This document shows, piece after piece, positions 31,747-40,943 of a stretch of 64,000 bases of DNA (its first letter is position 1; each line of letters begins with the position of its first letter). Origin of the DNA: an uncultured Eubacteriales bacterium (GTDB taxonomy: Bacteria > Bacillota > Clostridia > Oscillospirales > Acutalibacteraceae); the NCBI GenBank assembly GCA_934525065.1, contig CAKSYX010000007.1:6020-70019 (forward strand), in the 5' to 3' direction. The position numbers and the translations under genes are program-made. Under the pieces are notes generated by a model. That model was not told the origin of the DNA. It made no database searches and saw nothing but the letters and a program-made list of their open reading frames with translations.

Positions 31747-31788
31747 ATCGTTCAACTGTTGAATGAAACACCGAAAGGATCTGTTATT

Positions 31789-32007
31789 ATGAAAAAGATA
31801 TATGCAATTGACGTTGACTGCGCAAACTGTGCCGCAAAGATTGAAGAAGCCGCAGCAAAAACCGAAGGTGTTTCTTCGGCCGTTGTTTCCTTCATGACTC
31901 AGAAAATGAAGGTTGAGTTTGAAGACGGTGCAGATATTGACGAAACAATGAAGCACGTTTTAAAGAACTGCAAAAGGGTTGAAGACGATTGCGAAATCTA
32001 TATCTGA
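31789..32007 (+). CDS. Stand-alone heavy-metal-associated (HMA) domain protein
   Basis: 72 residues from ATG 31789 (AAAGGA upstream); an earlier in-frame ATG at 31732 lies within operator 2 and has no ribosome site. It is one ferredoxin-like HMA fold with IDVDCANCAAKIEEAA, i.e. the CxxC metal site. The acidic C-terminus (VEDDCEIYI) adds a third Cys and acids that favour Zn/Cd over Cu. It takes the place of the N-terminal metal-binding domain missing from the ATPase encoded 30 bp downstream, and probably delivers metal to it. Confidence 0.9.
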   Translation: MKKIYAIDVDCANCAAKIEEAAAKTEGVSSAVVSFMTQKMKVEFEDGADIDETMKHVLKNCKRVEDDCEIYI

Positions 32008-32037
32008 TGAAATTTTTTCAAGATCGGAAGTGTTAGT

Positions 32038-33918
32038 ATGAACAAGAAGCAAAAGAAGGTTTTGTGGCGGATAATCATTTCTGCTGTTCTTGTTATTGCT
32101 TTGACTGTTATTTTTAAGTTCGTTCAGGCAAACATATGGGTTCAGGCCGTTCTGTACATGATTCCTTACGCGGTTATCGGCTATGACATTTTGAAAAAAG
32201 CCGTCAAAGGCATTTTCAAAGGCCGGATTTTTGACGAAAACTTTCTCATGGCCGTTGCAACCGTCGGAGCTATAGGCCTCGGAGATTTCCGCGAAGGCGT
32301 TGCGGTTATGCTCTTTTATCAGATCGGCGAACTCTTCCAGAGCGTTGCGGTCGGAAAAAGCCGCAAAAACATTACCGAGCTTATGGATATCCGCCCGGAC
32401 TACGCAAACATTGAGGTTGACGGAAAGCTCACTCAGGTTGACCCGGATAATGTTGAAATCGGCAGCGTTATAATCGTGAACCCCGGAGAGAAAATCCCCA
32501 TTGACGGCGTGATTCTTTCAGGCTCAACAACGCTTGACACGAGTGCCCTCACCGGTGAAAGTGTGCCGAGAAGCGCAAAAGAGAACGATGAAGTCATCAG
32601 CGGTTGCATCAATCTTTCCGGCGAGATCAAGGTCAGGACAACGAAAGAGTTCGGCGAATCAACGGTTTCCAAGATTCTTGACCTTGTTGAAAACTCCAGC
32701 ATGAAGAAGTCGAAATCCGAGAACTTCATCACCAAGTTTGCAAAGTATTACACTCCTGCCGTCTGCATCGGCGCACTTGTTCTTGCTTTTGTTCCTCCGG
32801 TTGTCAAGCTTATAATCGGCTCAGCTCCCATGTGGGGTGATTGGATTACAAGAGCACTTACCTTCCTTGTAATCAGCTGCCCGTGTGCCCTCGTCATTTC
32901 AATCCCGCTCAGTTTCTTCGCAGGAATAGGCTGCGCTTCAAGCAACGGTATCCTCGTCAAAGGCTCCAACTATCTTGAAGCTCTTTCGGACGCAAAATAC
33001 ATTGTTTTCGATAAGACCGGAACGCTCACAAAAGGTGTTTTTGAAGTTACCGGTATTTACCCTGCCGCCGGCTTTGAAAAAGACAGTCTTCTTTACTGCG
33101 CCGCCCACGCCGAAAGCGGTTCAAGCCATCCCATAAGCGTAAGTCTCAAAAAAGTATTCGGCAAAAAAATTGAAAGAGAAAAGGTTCAAAACATTCAGGA
33201 AATTTCCGGCCACGGCGTTTCGGCTGTTGTTGACGGAAAACAGGTTTTTGCCGGCAATATCAAGCTGATGAACAAAGAGGACATCGCAGTTGAAAAGGAA
33301 CACAACGAAGGTACGGTCGTTTACGTTGCTGTTGACGGAAAATACGCCGGCTGCATTGTAATTTCCGACGTTGTTAAACCTACCTCCAAAAAAGCGATTG
33401 CCGAGCTCAAGCGCAACGGAATCAAGAAAACCGTTATGCTGACCGGCGACTCGAAGAAAGCCGCTGAGCTCGTTGCAAAGGAAATCGGCCTTGATGAATT
33501 CCGAGCACAGCTCCTTCCGGCAGACAAGGTTTCAGAGGTTGAAAAACTGCTTTCTGAAAAAGGCGAAAAAGAAAAGCTTGCCTTTGTCGGCGACGGCATC
33601 AACGATGCTCCCGTACTTTCAAGAGCAGACATCGGCATTGCGATGGGTGCACTCGGCTCAGACGCGGCAATTGAAGCGGCGGACATCGTGCTCATGGACG
33701 ACGACCCCGCAAAGATTCCTCTCACCTCAAAAATATCGATCAGAACACTGCACATCGTTAAGGAAAACATTGTGTTTGCCCTTCTTGTCAAAGCTGTTTG
33801 CCTTGTTCTCGGTGCTCTCGGTATCGCGAATATGTGGATAGCAATTTTTGCGGATGTCGGCGTAATGGTTATCGCCGTTCTTAATGCAACAAGAGCATTA
33901 AAGCTCAAAAACAAATAA
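32038..33918 (+). CDS. zntA: Zn/Cd/Pb-translocating P-type ATPase (PIB-2)
   Basis: 626 residues, without a fused HMA domain. Motifs: actuator TGESVPRS, membrane ISCPCALVISIP, phosphorylation site DKTGTLTKG, HP motif SSHPISVS, MLTGD and VGDGINDAPVL. The seventh helix carries a Lys (LLVKAVCLVLG) and the eighth an Asp (IFADVGV), the PIB-2 signature for Zn, Cd and Pb export. Operon with the HMA gene and controlled by the operator-containing promoter at 31.7 kb. Ends at a bidirectional terminator. Confidence 0.96.
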   Translation: MNKKQKKVLWRIIISAVLVIALTVIFKFVQANIWVQAVLYMIPYAVIGYDILKKAVKGIFKGRIFDENFLMAVATVGAIGLGDFREGVAVMLFYQIGELFQSVAVGKSRKNITELMDIRPDYANIEVDGKLTQVDPDNVEIGSVIIVNPGEKIPIDGVILSGSTTLDTSALTGESVPRSAKENDEVISGCINLSGEIKVRTTKEFGESTVSKILDLVENSSMKKSKSENFITKFAKYYTPAVCIGALVLAFVPPVVKLIIGSAPMWGDWITRALTFLVISCPCALVISIPLSFFAGIGCASSNGILVKGSNYLEALSDAKYIVFDKTGTLTKGVFEVTGIYPAAGFEKDSLLYCAAHAESGSSHPISVSLKKVFGKKIEREKVQNIQEISGHGVSAVVDGKQVFAGNIKLMNKEDIAVEKEHNEGTVVYVAVDGKYAGCIVISDVVKPTSKKAIAELKRNGIKKTVMLTGDSKKAAELVAKEIGLDEFRAQLLPADKVSEVEKLLSEKGEKEKLAFVGDGINDAPVLSRADIGIAMGALGSDAAIEAADIVLMDDDPAKIPLTSKISIRTLHIVKENIVFALLVKAVCLVLGALGIANMWIAIFADVGVMVIAVLNATRALKLKNK

Positions 33919-33931
33919 CAGATCTAAATAT

Positions 33932-33981
33932 AAAAAAGACGGCAGAGCAAAGTCAAAAAATGGCTTGCTCTGCCGTTTTTT
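33932..33981 (+). terminator. Bidirectional terminator between zntA and uvrA
   Basis: ACGGCAGAGCAA (33939-33950) pairs with TTGCTCTGCCGT (33965-33976); T-runs lie on both strands (plus TTTTTTA after 33976; minus TTTTTTAT from plus 33932-33938). Confidence 0.92.
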
Positions 33982-36808
33982 ACAGCAATTTTTTGAGATA
34001 CTGACCGGTATAGGAAGCAGGATTCATCGCGACCTGTTCGGGCGTACCTTCGGCAACAATCATGCCGCCACCGTCGCCGCCCTCGGGACCGAGGTCAATG
34101 ATATGGTCGGCAATTTTGATTACATCAAGGTTATGCTCAATAACAACGACCGTGTTGCCGGCATCAACGAGCTTCTGAAGCACATCAACGAGCCTGTGTA
34201 CATCTGCGGTGTGAAGTCCGGTTGTCGGTTCATCAAGAACATAGACAGTTTTTCCGGTAGCCCTCTTTGAAAGCTCGGTCGAAAGCTTAACGCGCTGAGC
34301 TTCGCCGCCTGAAAGCGTTGTTGCCGGCTGACCGATTTTTATATAGCCAAGTCCGACATCGTAAATCGTTTTCAGCTTATTATATATCTTCGGTATGCTT
34401 GAAAAAAAGTTCATGCCTTCGGCAACCGTCATTTCAAGAACGTCATATATCGACTTACCCTTATACTTGACGGCAAGCGTTTCACTGTTATACCTCTTGC
34501 CCTTGCAGACATCGCAGGGCACAAAAATATCAGCAAGGAAATGCATTTCAATCTTGACAATACCGTCCCCACTGCAGGCCTCACATCGGCCGCCCTTCAC
34601 ATTGAAAGAAAAGCGGCTTGAAGTGTAGCCCTTCAGCTTGGCGTCAACAGTGTTTGCAAAAAGGTCACGTATATCATTGAAAACGCCTGTATAGGTTGCA
34701 GGGTTTGAGCGCGGCGTTCTCCCAATAGGCGACTGGTCGATATTGATGATTTTATCTAGGTTTTCCGTTCCTTCAATACGGTCAAATTTTCCGGGGAATT
34801 TCCGCGCGTTGTTAAGCTCCGCGGCAAGGTGCTTATATATTATCTCATTAACAAGCGAAGATTTTCCCGAACCGGAAACTCCGGTAATACAGACAAATTC
34901 ACCGAGAGGGATTGAGACGTCAATGTTTTTAAGGTTATTTTCCCTTGCACCGAACACCTTGAGATACTTTCCGTTTCCCGGTCTGCGAGTCTCCGGGACG
35001 GGAATTTTTTTCTTTCCGGATAGATAAAGTCCGGTCTGTGAATTTTCACAGTTCAGAATATCTTCAATTGTGCCCTGACAAACGACCTCACCGCCGTTGA
35101 CACCTGCGGCAGGGCCGAAATCGACAATGTGGTCTGCACTGCGGATAGTATCATCATCGTGCTCAACAACAATCAGTGTATTGCCAAGATCACGCAGATG
35201 CTTGAGTGTTGAAATAAGCTTTTCGTTATCTCTTTGGTGCAGACCTATGCTTGGTTCATCAAGAATATACAAAACGCCGACAAGCGAAGTGCCGAGCTGA
35301 GTTGCAAGGCGAATGCGCTGGCTTTCCCCGCCGGAAAGCGTTCCGGCAGAACGGGAAAGAGTAAGATAGGAAAGGCCGACACTCGAAAGAAAGCGCAGCC
35401 TGTCTGCAATTTCCTTGATAATGATTCGGCCGATCATCAGGTCGCGTTCGCTGAGCCTTGTTTTGAGCTGTTCAACAAAGGCAAGCGATTTATCAATAGG
35501 CATTGAAGAAACTTCGTTGATGTTCTTTCCGTCAACCGTGACGGAAAGTGCTTCTTTGCAAAGCCTCGCACCGCCGCAGTCCGGACACTTTTCACTGACC
35601 ATGAGCTGTTCGATTTCGGCACGTGAGCTTTCGCTGTTCGATTCGTTATACCTGCGCTGAAGGTTATTGATCACGCCTTCAAAATCGGTGTAATACACAC
35701 CGCCGCCGAACGCGGTCGGGCGTTCCATTTTCATTTTTTCGCCCTTTGTTCCGTAAAGAATTGCGTCAAGAGCTTCGTGAGACATTTTTTCAATCGGCGT
35801 GTCCAAAGTGAAGCCGAACTTTTTTCCGAGCGCGGTATAGTACATTCCGGCAATTGAGCCTTCTCCGACAGAAGCCCAGCCATGCGCCTTGATCGCGCCC
35901 TGACGAATCGTAAGAGACGGGTCGGGTATCACATTTTTTTCTGAAATTTTCATAAATACGCCTAGACCCGAGCATTTTTTGCAGGCACCGAAGGGATTGT
36001 TGAAAGAAAACATCCTCGGCGTAAGCTCGTCAAAGCTGACGTCATGCTCCGGGCAGGCATAATTGAGCGAAAAAAGCTGCTCGTCAACGCCGATGCGTTC
36101 AACAATGAGAAGCCCGCCGGAAAGCGCAGTTGCCGTTTCAACGGAATCTGCAAGCCTTGAGCGGATAGTCTCCTTCATCACAAGACGGTCAACAACGACC
36201 TCAACATTATGCTTTTTGTTTTTTTCAAGCTTTATGCTTTCGGAAAGATCATATATGATTCCGTCGATTCTGACACGGACAAAGCCGCCCTTCCTTACCT
36301 GCTCAAGCTCCTTGACAAACTCGCCTTTTTTTCCGCGTGCGATTGGCGCAAGGAGCTGAAACTTTGTTCCCTCTTCAAAGCTCATGATTCGGTCAACAAT
36401 CATATCAACCGTCTGCGGCTTGATTTCACGTCCGCAGACTGTGCAGTGCGGAACACCTATGCGTGCAAAAAGCAAACGAAGATAGTCATAGACCTCGGTA
36501 ATTGTTCCGACGGTTGAACGCGGATTTTTTGAAGTTGTTTTCTGGTCAATTGAAATGGCCGGAGAAAGGCCGTCAATAAAATCAACGTCCGGCTTTTCCA
36601 TCTGGCCGAGGAACTGACGTGCATATGAGGAAAGCGATTCAACATAGCGGCGCTGACCCTCGGCATAAATCGTGTCAAAAGCAAGTGAAGATTTTCCGGA
36701 ACCGGAAAGACCGGTGAAAACGATCAGCCTGTCGCGCGGAAGAACAAGGTCAATATTCTTTAGATTATGCTCCCGCGCACCTTTGATGAATATATTTTTT
36801 TCAGGCAC
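33980..36808 (-). CDS. uvrA: Excinuclease ABC subunit A
   Basis: 942 residues; GTG start with GAGG eight bases upstream. Two ABC ATPase halves: Walker A GLSGSGKSSLAFD (about 31-43) and GVSGSGKSSLVNE (about 640), signatures TLSGGESQRIRLA and TLSGGEAQRVKLS, zinc-finger cysteines CTVCGREI..CPDC-type and CEACSGDG..CDVCKG. Damage recognition in nucleotide excision repair; loads UvrB. It follows uvrB by 16 bp, so the two form an operon. Confidence 0.98.
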   Translation of the reverse strand: MPEKNIFIKGAREHNLKNIDLVLPRDRLIVFTGLSGSGKSSLAFDTIYAEGQRRYVESLSSYARQFLGQMEKPDVDFIDGLSPAISIDQKTTSKNPRSTVGTITEVYDYLRLLFARIGVPHCTVCGREIKPQTVDMIVDRIMSFEEGTKFQLLAPIARGKKGEFVKELEQVRKGGFVRVRIDGIIYDLSESIKLEKNKKHNVEVVVDRLVMKETIRSRLADSVETATALSGGLLIVERIGVDEQLFSLNYACPEHDVSFDELTPRMFSFNNPFGACKKCSGLGVFMKISEKNVIPDPSLTIRQGAIKAHGWASVGEGSIAGMYYTALGKKFGFTLDTPIEKMSHEALDAILYGTKGEKMKMERPTAFGGGVYYTDFEGVINNLQRRYNESNSESSRAEIEQLMVSEKCPDCGGARLCKEALSVTVDGKNINEVSSMPIDKSLAFVEQLKTRLSERDLMIGRIIIKEIADRLRFLSSVGLSYLTLSRSAGTLSGGESQRIRLATQLGTSLVGVLYILDEPSIGLHQRDNEKLISTLKHLRDLGNTLIVVEHDDDTIRSADHIVDFGPAAGVNGGEVVCQGTIEDILNCENSQTGLYLSGKKKIPVPETRRPGNGKYLKVFGARENNLKNIDVSIPLGEFVCITGVSGSGKSSLVNEIIYKHLAAELNNARKFPGKFDRIEGTENLDKIINIDQSPIGRTPRSNPATYTGVFNDIRDLFANTVDAKLKGYTSSRFSFNVKGGRCEACSGDGIVKIEMHFLADIFVPCDVCKGKRYNSETLAVKYKGKSIYDVLEMTVAEGMNFFSSIPKIYNKLKTIYDVGLGYIKIGQPATTLSGGEAQRVKLSTELSKRATGKTVYVLDEPTTGLHTADVHRLVDVLQKLVDAGNTVVVIEHNLDVIKIADHIIDLGPEGGDGGGMIVAEGTPEQVAMNPASYTGQYLKKLL

Positions 36809-36824
36809 TTTTTTAACCTCTCTT

Positions 36825-38786
36825 TTATCTTATTGACTTGAGCTTTTCAATTTTATCACGCAGATATGCAGCGTGCTCAAATTCAAGGATTTTAGCCGCC
36901 GCCTGCATCTCGGCAGTAAGGCTCTTTATCATTTTTTCGCGTTCAAGGCGCGGCATACGTCTGAAGTTCTTTTCAATGTCCGTTCGCTTTGAAGAGATTT
37001 CAAGAACGTCATGAACATCCTTGACAATTGTTTTCGGTGTTATTCCGTGCTCCTTGTTATACTCGCTCTGTATCCTTCTTCTGCGCTCGGTTTCGGTTAT
37101 CGCTCGCTCCATTGAGGGCGTGACGGAATCGGCATACATAATGACCTCGCCGTTTGCATTTCTCGCAGCACGGCCGATAGTCTGAACAAGTGAGGTTTCG
37201 GAACGGAGAAAGCCCTCTTTGTCGGCGTCGAGTATCGCAACGAGTGAAACCTCCGGAATATCAAGACCTTCACGCAGTAGGTTGATTCCGACAAGCACAT
37301 CAATTTCTCCGAGACGCAGGTCGCGAATTATTTCCATACGTTCAATTGTATCAATGTCATAGTGCATATATCTGACCTTGATGTCAAGGTTTGAAAGGTA
37401 ATCCGTCAGCGATTCGGCCATCTTCTTAGTTAAGGTTGTGATGAGAACACGCTCCTTGCGTCCGGTGCGTTCAAGAATTTCTCCGACAAGGTCGTCTATC
37501 TGGCCTTCGGTCGGTCTGACGGAAATAAGCGGGTCAAGAAGTCCCGTCGGGCGAATGACCTGCTCAACGATCTGCGCACTTTTTTCCCGCTCAAATTCGC
37601 CGGGAGTTGCGCTGACAAAAATCTTTTGTCCGACTATATCATAAAACTCGTCAAAGCGCAGCGGACGGTTATCATACGCAGAAGGAAGGCGGAAGCCGAA
37701 CTCAATCAGGCTCTCCTTTCTTGCTCTGTCTCCGGCGTACATTGCGCGAACCTGCGGCAGCGTTACATGGGATTCATCAACAAAAAGCAGAAAATCTTTC
37801 GGAAAATAGTGAAGCAAAGTAAACGGACTTGAACCGGCCGGTCTGCCGGACATCACGCGCGAATAGTTTTCAATTCCCTTGCAAAAGCCGGTCTCGCGCA
37901 GCATTTCCAGATCATAGGTCGTCCTCTGGCGGATTCTTTCGGCTTCAAGCAGCTTTCCTGCGCGGGTAAATTCTTCGGCTCGCTGTTCCATTTCGGCGTG
38001 TATCTCACCGATGGCACGCTCCATTTTATCATGACCGACAACATAATGCGATGCCGGATAGATTGCAACATGGGAAAGGGTCGATTTTATTTCCCCTGTC
38101 AGCGGATTGATCTCACACAGGCGGTCAATCTCATCGCCGAAAAATTCAATTCTTATTGCGGTATCGTTTGAATAAACCGGGTACACTTCAACAACGTCGC
38201 CGCGCACACGGAATTTGTTGCGGATAAAGTTAATGTCGTTACGCTCATACTGTATCTCGGTAAGCTTTTGAATCAATTCATCGCGGCTTTTTTCCATCCC
38301 GGGACGCAGAGAAATAACCATGCTTCGGTAATCTATCGGGTCGCCGAGGGTATAGATACACGAAACGCTGGCGACAATGATCACATCGCGACGTTCGGAA
38401 AGAGCCGATGTTGCGGAATGGCGCAGCTTGTCAATTTCATCATTAACGGCGGAGTCCTTTTCGATATAGGTATCTGTCGTCGGTATATATGCCTCGGGCT
38501 GATAATAGTCATAATATGAAACGAAGTATTCAACAGCGTTTTCCGGAAAAAACTCCTTAAACTCTGAGCAAAGCTGAGCCGCAAGAGTTTTGTTATGGGC
38601 CAGAACAAGGGTGGGTCTGTTGAGCTTTGCGATGATATTCGCCATTGTAAAGGTTTTTCCGGAGCCTGTGACGCCCATCAGCGTCTGCTCCATATCGCCA
38701 TCTTTGACACCTTGAACAAGCCTTTCTATCGCCTGTGGCTGGTCGCCTGTCGGCTGATATTTTGAAACAAGCTTAAACTTATCCAT
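36825..38786 (-). CDS. uvrB: Excinuclease ABC subunit B
   Basis: 653 residues with GGAGG before the ATG. Helicase motif I GVTGSGKTFTMAN, the beta-hairpin region YYDYYQPEAYIP, motif II DESHVTLPQ, motif VI QTIGRAARN, and a C-terminal UVR motif (MQAAAKILEFEHAAYLRDKI). Verifies damage and recruits UvrC. uvrC is not in the window. Confidence 0.98.
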   Translation of the reverse strand: MDKFKLVSKYQPTGDQPQAIERLVQGVKDGDMEQTLMGVTGSGKTFTMANIIAKLNRPTLVLAHNKTLAAQLCSEFKEFFPENAVEYFVSYYDYYQPEAYIPTTDTYIEKDSAVNDEIDKLRHSATSALSERRDVIIVASVSCIYTLGDPIDYRSMVISLRPGMEKSRDELIQKLTEIQYERNDINFIRNKFRVRGDVVEVYPVYSNDTAIRIEFFGDEIDRLCEINPLTGEIKSTLSHVAIYPASHYVVGHDKMERAIGEIHAEMEQRAEEFTRAGKLLEAERIRQRTTYDLEMLRETGFCKGIENYSRVMSGRPAGSSPFTLLHYFPKDFLLFVDESHVTLPQVRAMYAGDRARKESLIEFGFRLPSAYDNRPLRFDEFYDIVGQKIFVSATPGEFEREKSAQIVEQVIRPTGLLDPLISVRPTEGQIDDLVGEILERTGRKERVLITTLTKKMAESLTDYLSNLDIKVRYMHYDIDTIERMEIIRDLRLGEIDVLVGINLLREGLDIPEVSLVAILDADKEGFLRSETSLVQTIGRAARNANGEVIMYADSVTPSMERAITETERRRRIQSEYNKEHGITPKTIVKDVHDVLEISSKRTDIEKNFRRMPRLEREKMIKSLTAEMQAAAKILEFEHAAYLRDKIEKLKSIR

Positions 38787-38843
38787 GCGCTCACCTCCAC
38801 GGCGTATATTCTACCACATATCTTTCAAAAAATGAAGGCAAAA

Positions 38844-38888
38844 CAGAAAAAATACGAGGTTATTCGAACAAAAGTTCGGATAGCCTCG
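38844..38888 (-). terminator. Terminator of fhs
   Basis: On the minus strand a 13-15-bp stem (38855-38888, CGAGGCTATCCGAAC with one mismatch) is followed by TATTTTTTC. Confidence 0.88.
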
Positions 38889-38918
38889 TGCTATGAATTG
38901 TGACATTTGCAACAAAAA

Positions 38919-40592
38919 TCAGAACAGACCGGTGATGTTGCCCTCATCGTCAACGTCAATGCCTTCGGCGGCCGGCTTTTTAGGCAGGCCCGGCATTGTC
39001 ATAATATTCCCGGTCAACGCAACAATGAAGCCTGCTCCGGCCGAAACTTTGAGTTCGCGAACCGTCACTTCAAAATTTTCCGGTGCTCCGAGCCTTGTCG
39101 GGTCGTCGGAAAAGCTGTACTGCGTTTTTGCAACACATACCGGCAAAGCTTTGAAGCCGAGCTGTTCAAGCCCTGCAAGCTGCTTTCTTGCGTTGGGAGT
39201 GAGCGCAACGCCGTTTCCTCCATAGACTTTCTTAACGAGCTTTTCAAGCTTTTCTTCAATTCCGTCGCAGTCATCGTAGCAGAAAGTGAAGTTGTTTTCT
39301 TCCTCGCAAAGGCGGGCAACCTCTTTTGCAAGCTCTGTTCCGCCTTCTCCTCCCTTCGCCCAAACATCGGACAGCACTGTATTGACACCGAGCGAACGGC
39401 ATTTTTCAATTATAAAGTCGATTTCTTTGTCTGTATCCGTTGGAAAACGGTTCACTGCAACAACGCAGGGCAGATGATATACGTTGAGAATATTTGAAAC
39501 ATGGCGCAGAAGATTCGGAATTCCCCTTTCGAGCGCGGCAAGATCTTCCCTGGCAAGCTCGGTTTTGGGCAGTCCGCCGTGCATTTTTAGTGCTCTGACC
39601 GTTGCAACAACAACAACCGCGTCGGGAACAAGCGATGCCATGCGGCACTTGATATCAAAAAACTTTTCCGCACCGAGGTCGGCACCGAACCCGGCTTCGG
39701 TTATGACATAATCTCCGGCCTTGAGCGCAAGCTTTGTTGCAAGAACCGAGTTGCAGCCGTGCGCTATGTTTGCAAAAGGTCCGCCATGAACAAACGCGGG
39801 TGTACCTTCGAGGGTTTGAACAAGGTTCGGCTTGAGTGCGTCCTTCAAAAGCGCGGCCATTGCGCCTTGAGCGTTAAGCTCACCGCAGGTTACGGGCTCA
39901 TCGTCTGTGTTATAGGCAACGATTATTTTTGAAAGCCGTTGTTTCAGGTCGGCAATTGATGAGGAAAGACACAGCACAGCCATGATTTCACTCGCAACGG
40001 TGATATCAAAGCCGTCCTCACGCGGAACACCGTTAAGCCTTCCGCCGAGGCCGTCAACAACCGAGCGCAGCTGGCGGTCATTCATGTCTACGCAGCGTTT
40101 CCATGTAATTTTTCGTGTGTCTATTCTCAGAAGGTTTCCCTGATGAATATGGTTGTCGAGCATAGCGGCAAGAAGGTTGTTTGCCGCGCCGATTGCATGG
40201 AAGTCCCCTGTAAAATGAAGGTTGATGTCCTCCATCGGTATTACCTGAGCGTAACCGCCGCCGGCGGCACCGCCCTTTATTCCGAAAACAGGGCCGAGAG
40301 ACGGCTCACGCAGAGCAACAACGGCGTTTTTGCCGATTTTCCGAAGCGCATCTGCAAGACCTATTGTTGTTGTTGTTTTTCCCTCACCGGCGGGGGTCGG
40401 GGTGATAGCCGTTACAAGAATAAGCTTTCCGTCCTTATTCTTGCTTTCTTTAAGATATGAAAGGCTGATTTTTGCCTTGTTGTTTCCGTAAGCTTCGATA
40501 TACGAAGAGTCGATTCCGGCCTTTTTTGCAATCTCCGCTATCGGTCTGCACGGAAACCGTCTTGCAATTTCAATATCACTCAGGTAACTCAT
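38919..40592 (-). CDS. fhs: Formate--tetrahydrofolate ligase
   Basis: 557 residues with GGGAGG before the ATG. P-loop TPTPAGEGKTTTTIGLADAL (about 66-85), REPSLGPVFGIKGGAAGGGY and INLHFTGDFHAIGAANNLLAA are diagnostic. It makes 10-formyl-THF from formate, THF and ATP, feeding purine synthesis and, in acetogens, the methyl branch. It is alone; its predicted transcript begins inside a repeat element (40672-40831). Confidence 0.98.
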   Translation of the reverse strand: MSYLSDIEIARRFPCRPIAEIAKKAGIDSSYIEAYGNNKAKISLSYLKESKNKDGKLILVTAITPTPAGEGKTTTTIGLADALRKIGKNAVVALREPSLGPVFGIKGGAAGGGYAQVIPMEDINLHFTGDFHAIGAANNLLAAMLDNHIHQGNLLRIDTRKITWKRCVDMNDRQLRSVVDGLGGRLNGVPREDGFDITVASEIMAVLCLSSSIADLKQRLSKIIVAYNTDDEPVTCGELNAQGAMAALLKDALKPNLVQTLEGTPAFVHGGPFANIAHGCNSVLATKLALKAGDYVITEAGFGADLGAEKFFDIKCRMASLVPDAVVVVATVRALKMHGGLPKTELAREDLAALERGIPNLLRHVSNILNVYHLPCVVAVNRFPTDTDKEIDFIIEKCRSLGVNTVLSDVWAKGGEGGTELAKEVARLCEEENNFTFCYDDCDGIEEKLEKLVKKVYGGNGVALTPNARKQLAGLEQLGFKALPVCVAKTQYSFSDDPTRLGAPENFEVTVRELKVSAGAGFIVALTGNIMTMPGLPKKPAAEGIDVDDEGNITGLF

Positions 40593-40671
40593 ATTTTCCT
40601 CCCGTTAAAAATTTTTTCCGATACCATGCGAAAAAGAAGCATAACATCGGTTTATATTGTTGCACGCAGGT

Positions 40672-40831
40672 TAGGCTGAAAGGATCCAAACTTAATGCGG
40701 TTTTTTAAGGCAAATTCCCGCCGATACTGCGCCCCAAAGACCTTGCAATGACGTATAGTGAGACAAAAAGTGCCGCAATTTGCGGAAAAACAAGTCCTTC
40801 AGGTACATTGGGTTCAAAGCTCTTCAGCTTA
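40672..40831 (-). repeat. TIR repeat family, internally deleted copy B
   Basis: 160 bp. It shares the left part (ATGCGGTTTTTTAAGGCAAA, CCGATACTGCGCCCCAAAG) and the right part (AAAAAGTGCCGCAAT, CACATTGGGTTCA) of the full copies but lacks about 115 bp between. Ends are degenerate (AGGCTGAAAGG left; CTCTTCAGCT right), each next to a TA (40672-40673, 40830-40831). It lies between the fhs promoter and gene. Confidence 0.75.
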
Positions 40832-40832
40832 G

Positions 40833-40861
40833 ATTGTACATTCACAAACAGCGGTTGTCAA
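40833..40861 (-). promoter_or_regulatory. fhs promoter
   Basis: TTGACA (plus 40856-40861) and TACAAT (plus 40833-40838) on the minus strand, 17 bp apart. The -10 box ends 1 bp from repeat copy B, so the leader of about 235 nt includes the repeat. Confidence 0.7.
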
Positions 40862-40876
40862 GCAAATTGAATCTTT

Positions 40877-40905
40877 TGAACTTATATTTTAGCATTGGGA
40901 TAATC
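40877..40905 (+). promoter_or_regulatory. Promoter of the DUF421 operon
   Basis: TTGAAC (40877-40882) and GATAAT (40900-40905) with a 17-bp spacer, divergent from the fhs promoter. Confidence 0.55.
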
Positions 40906-40943
40906 TGCACCTTTAACGCCGAAACTTATTCTGAGGTGATTTG

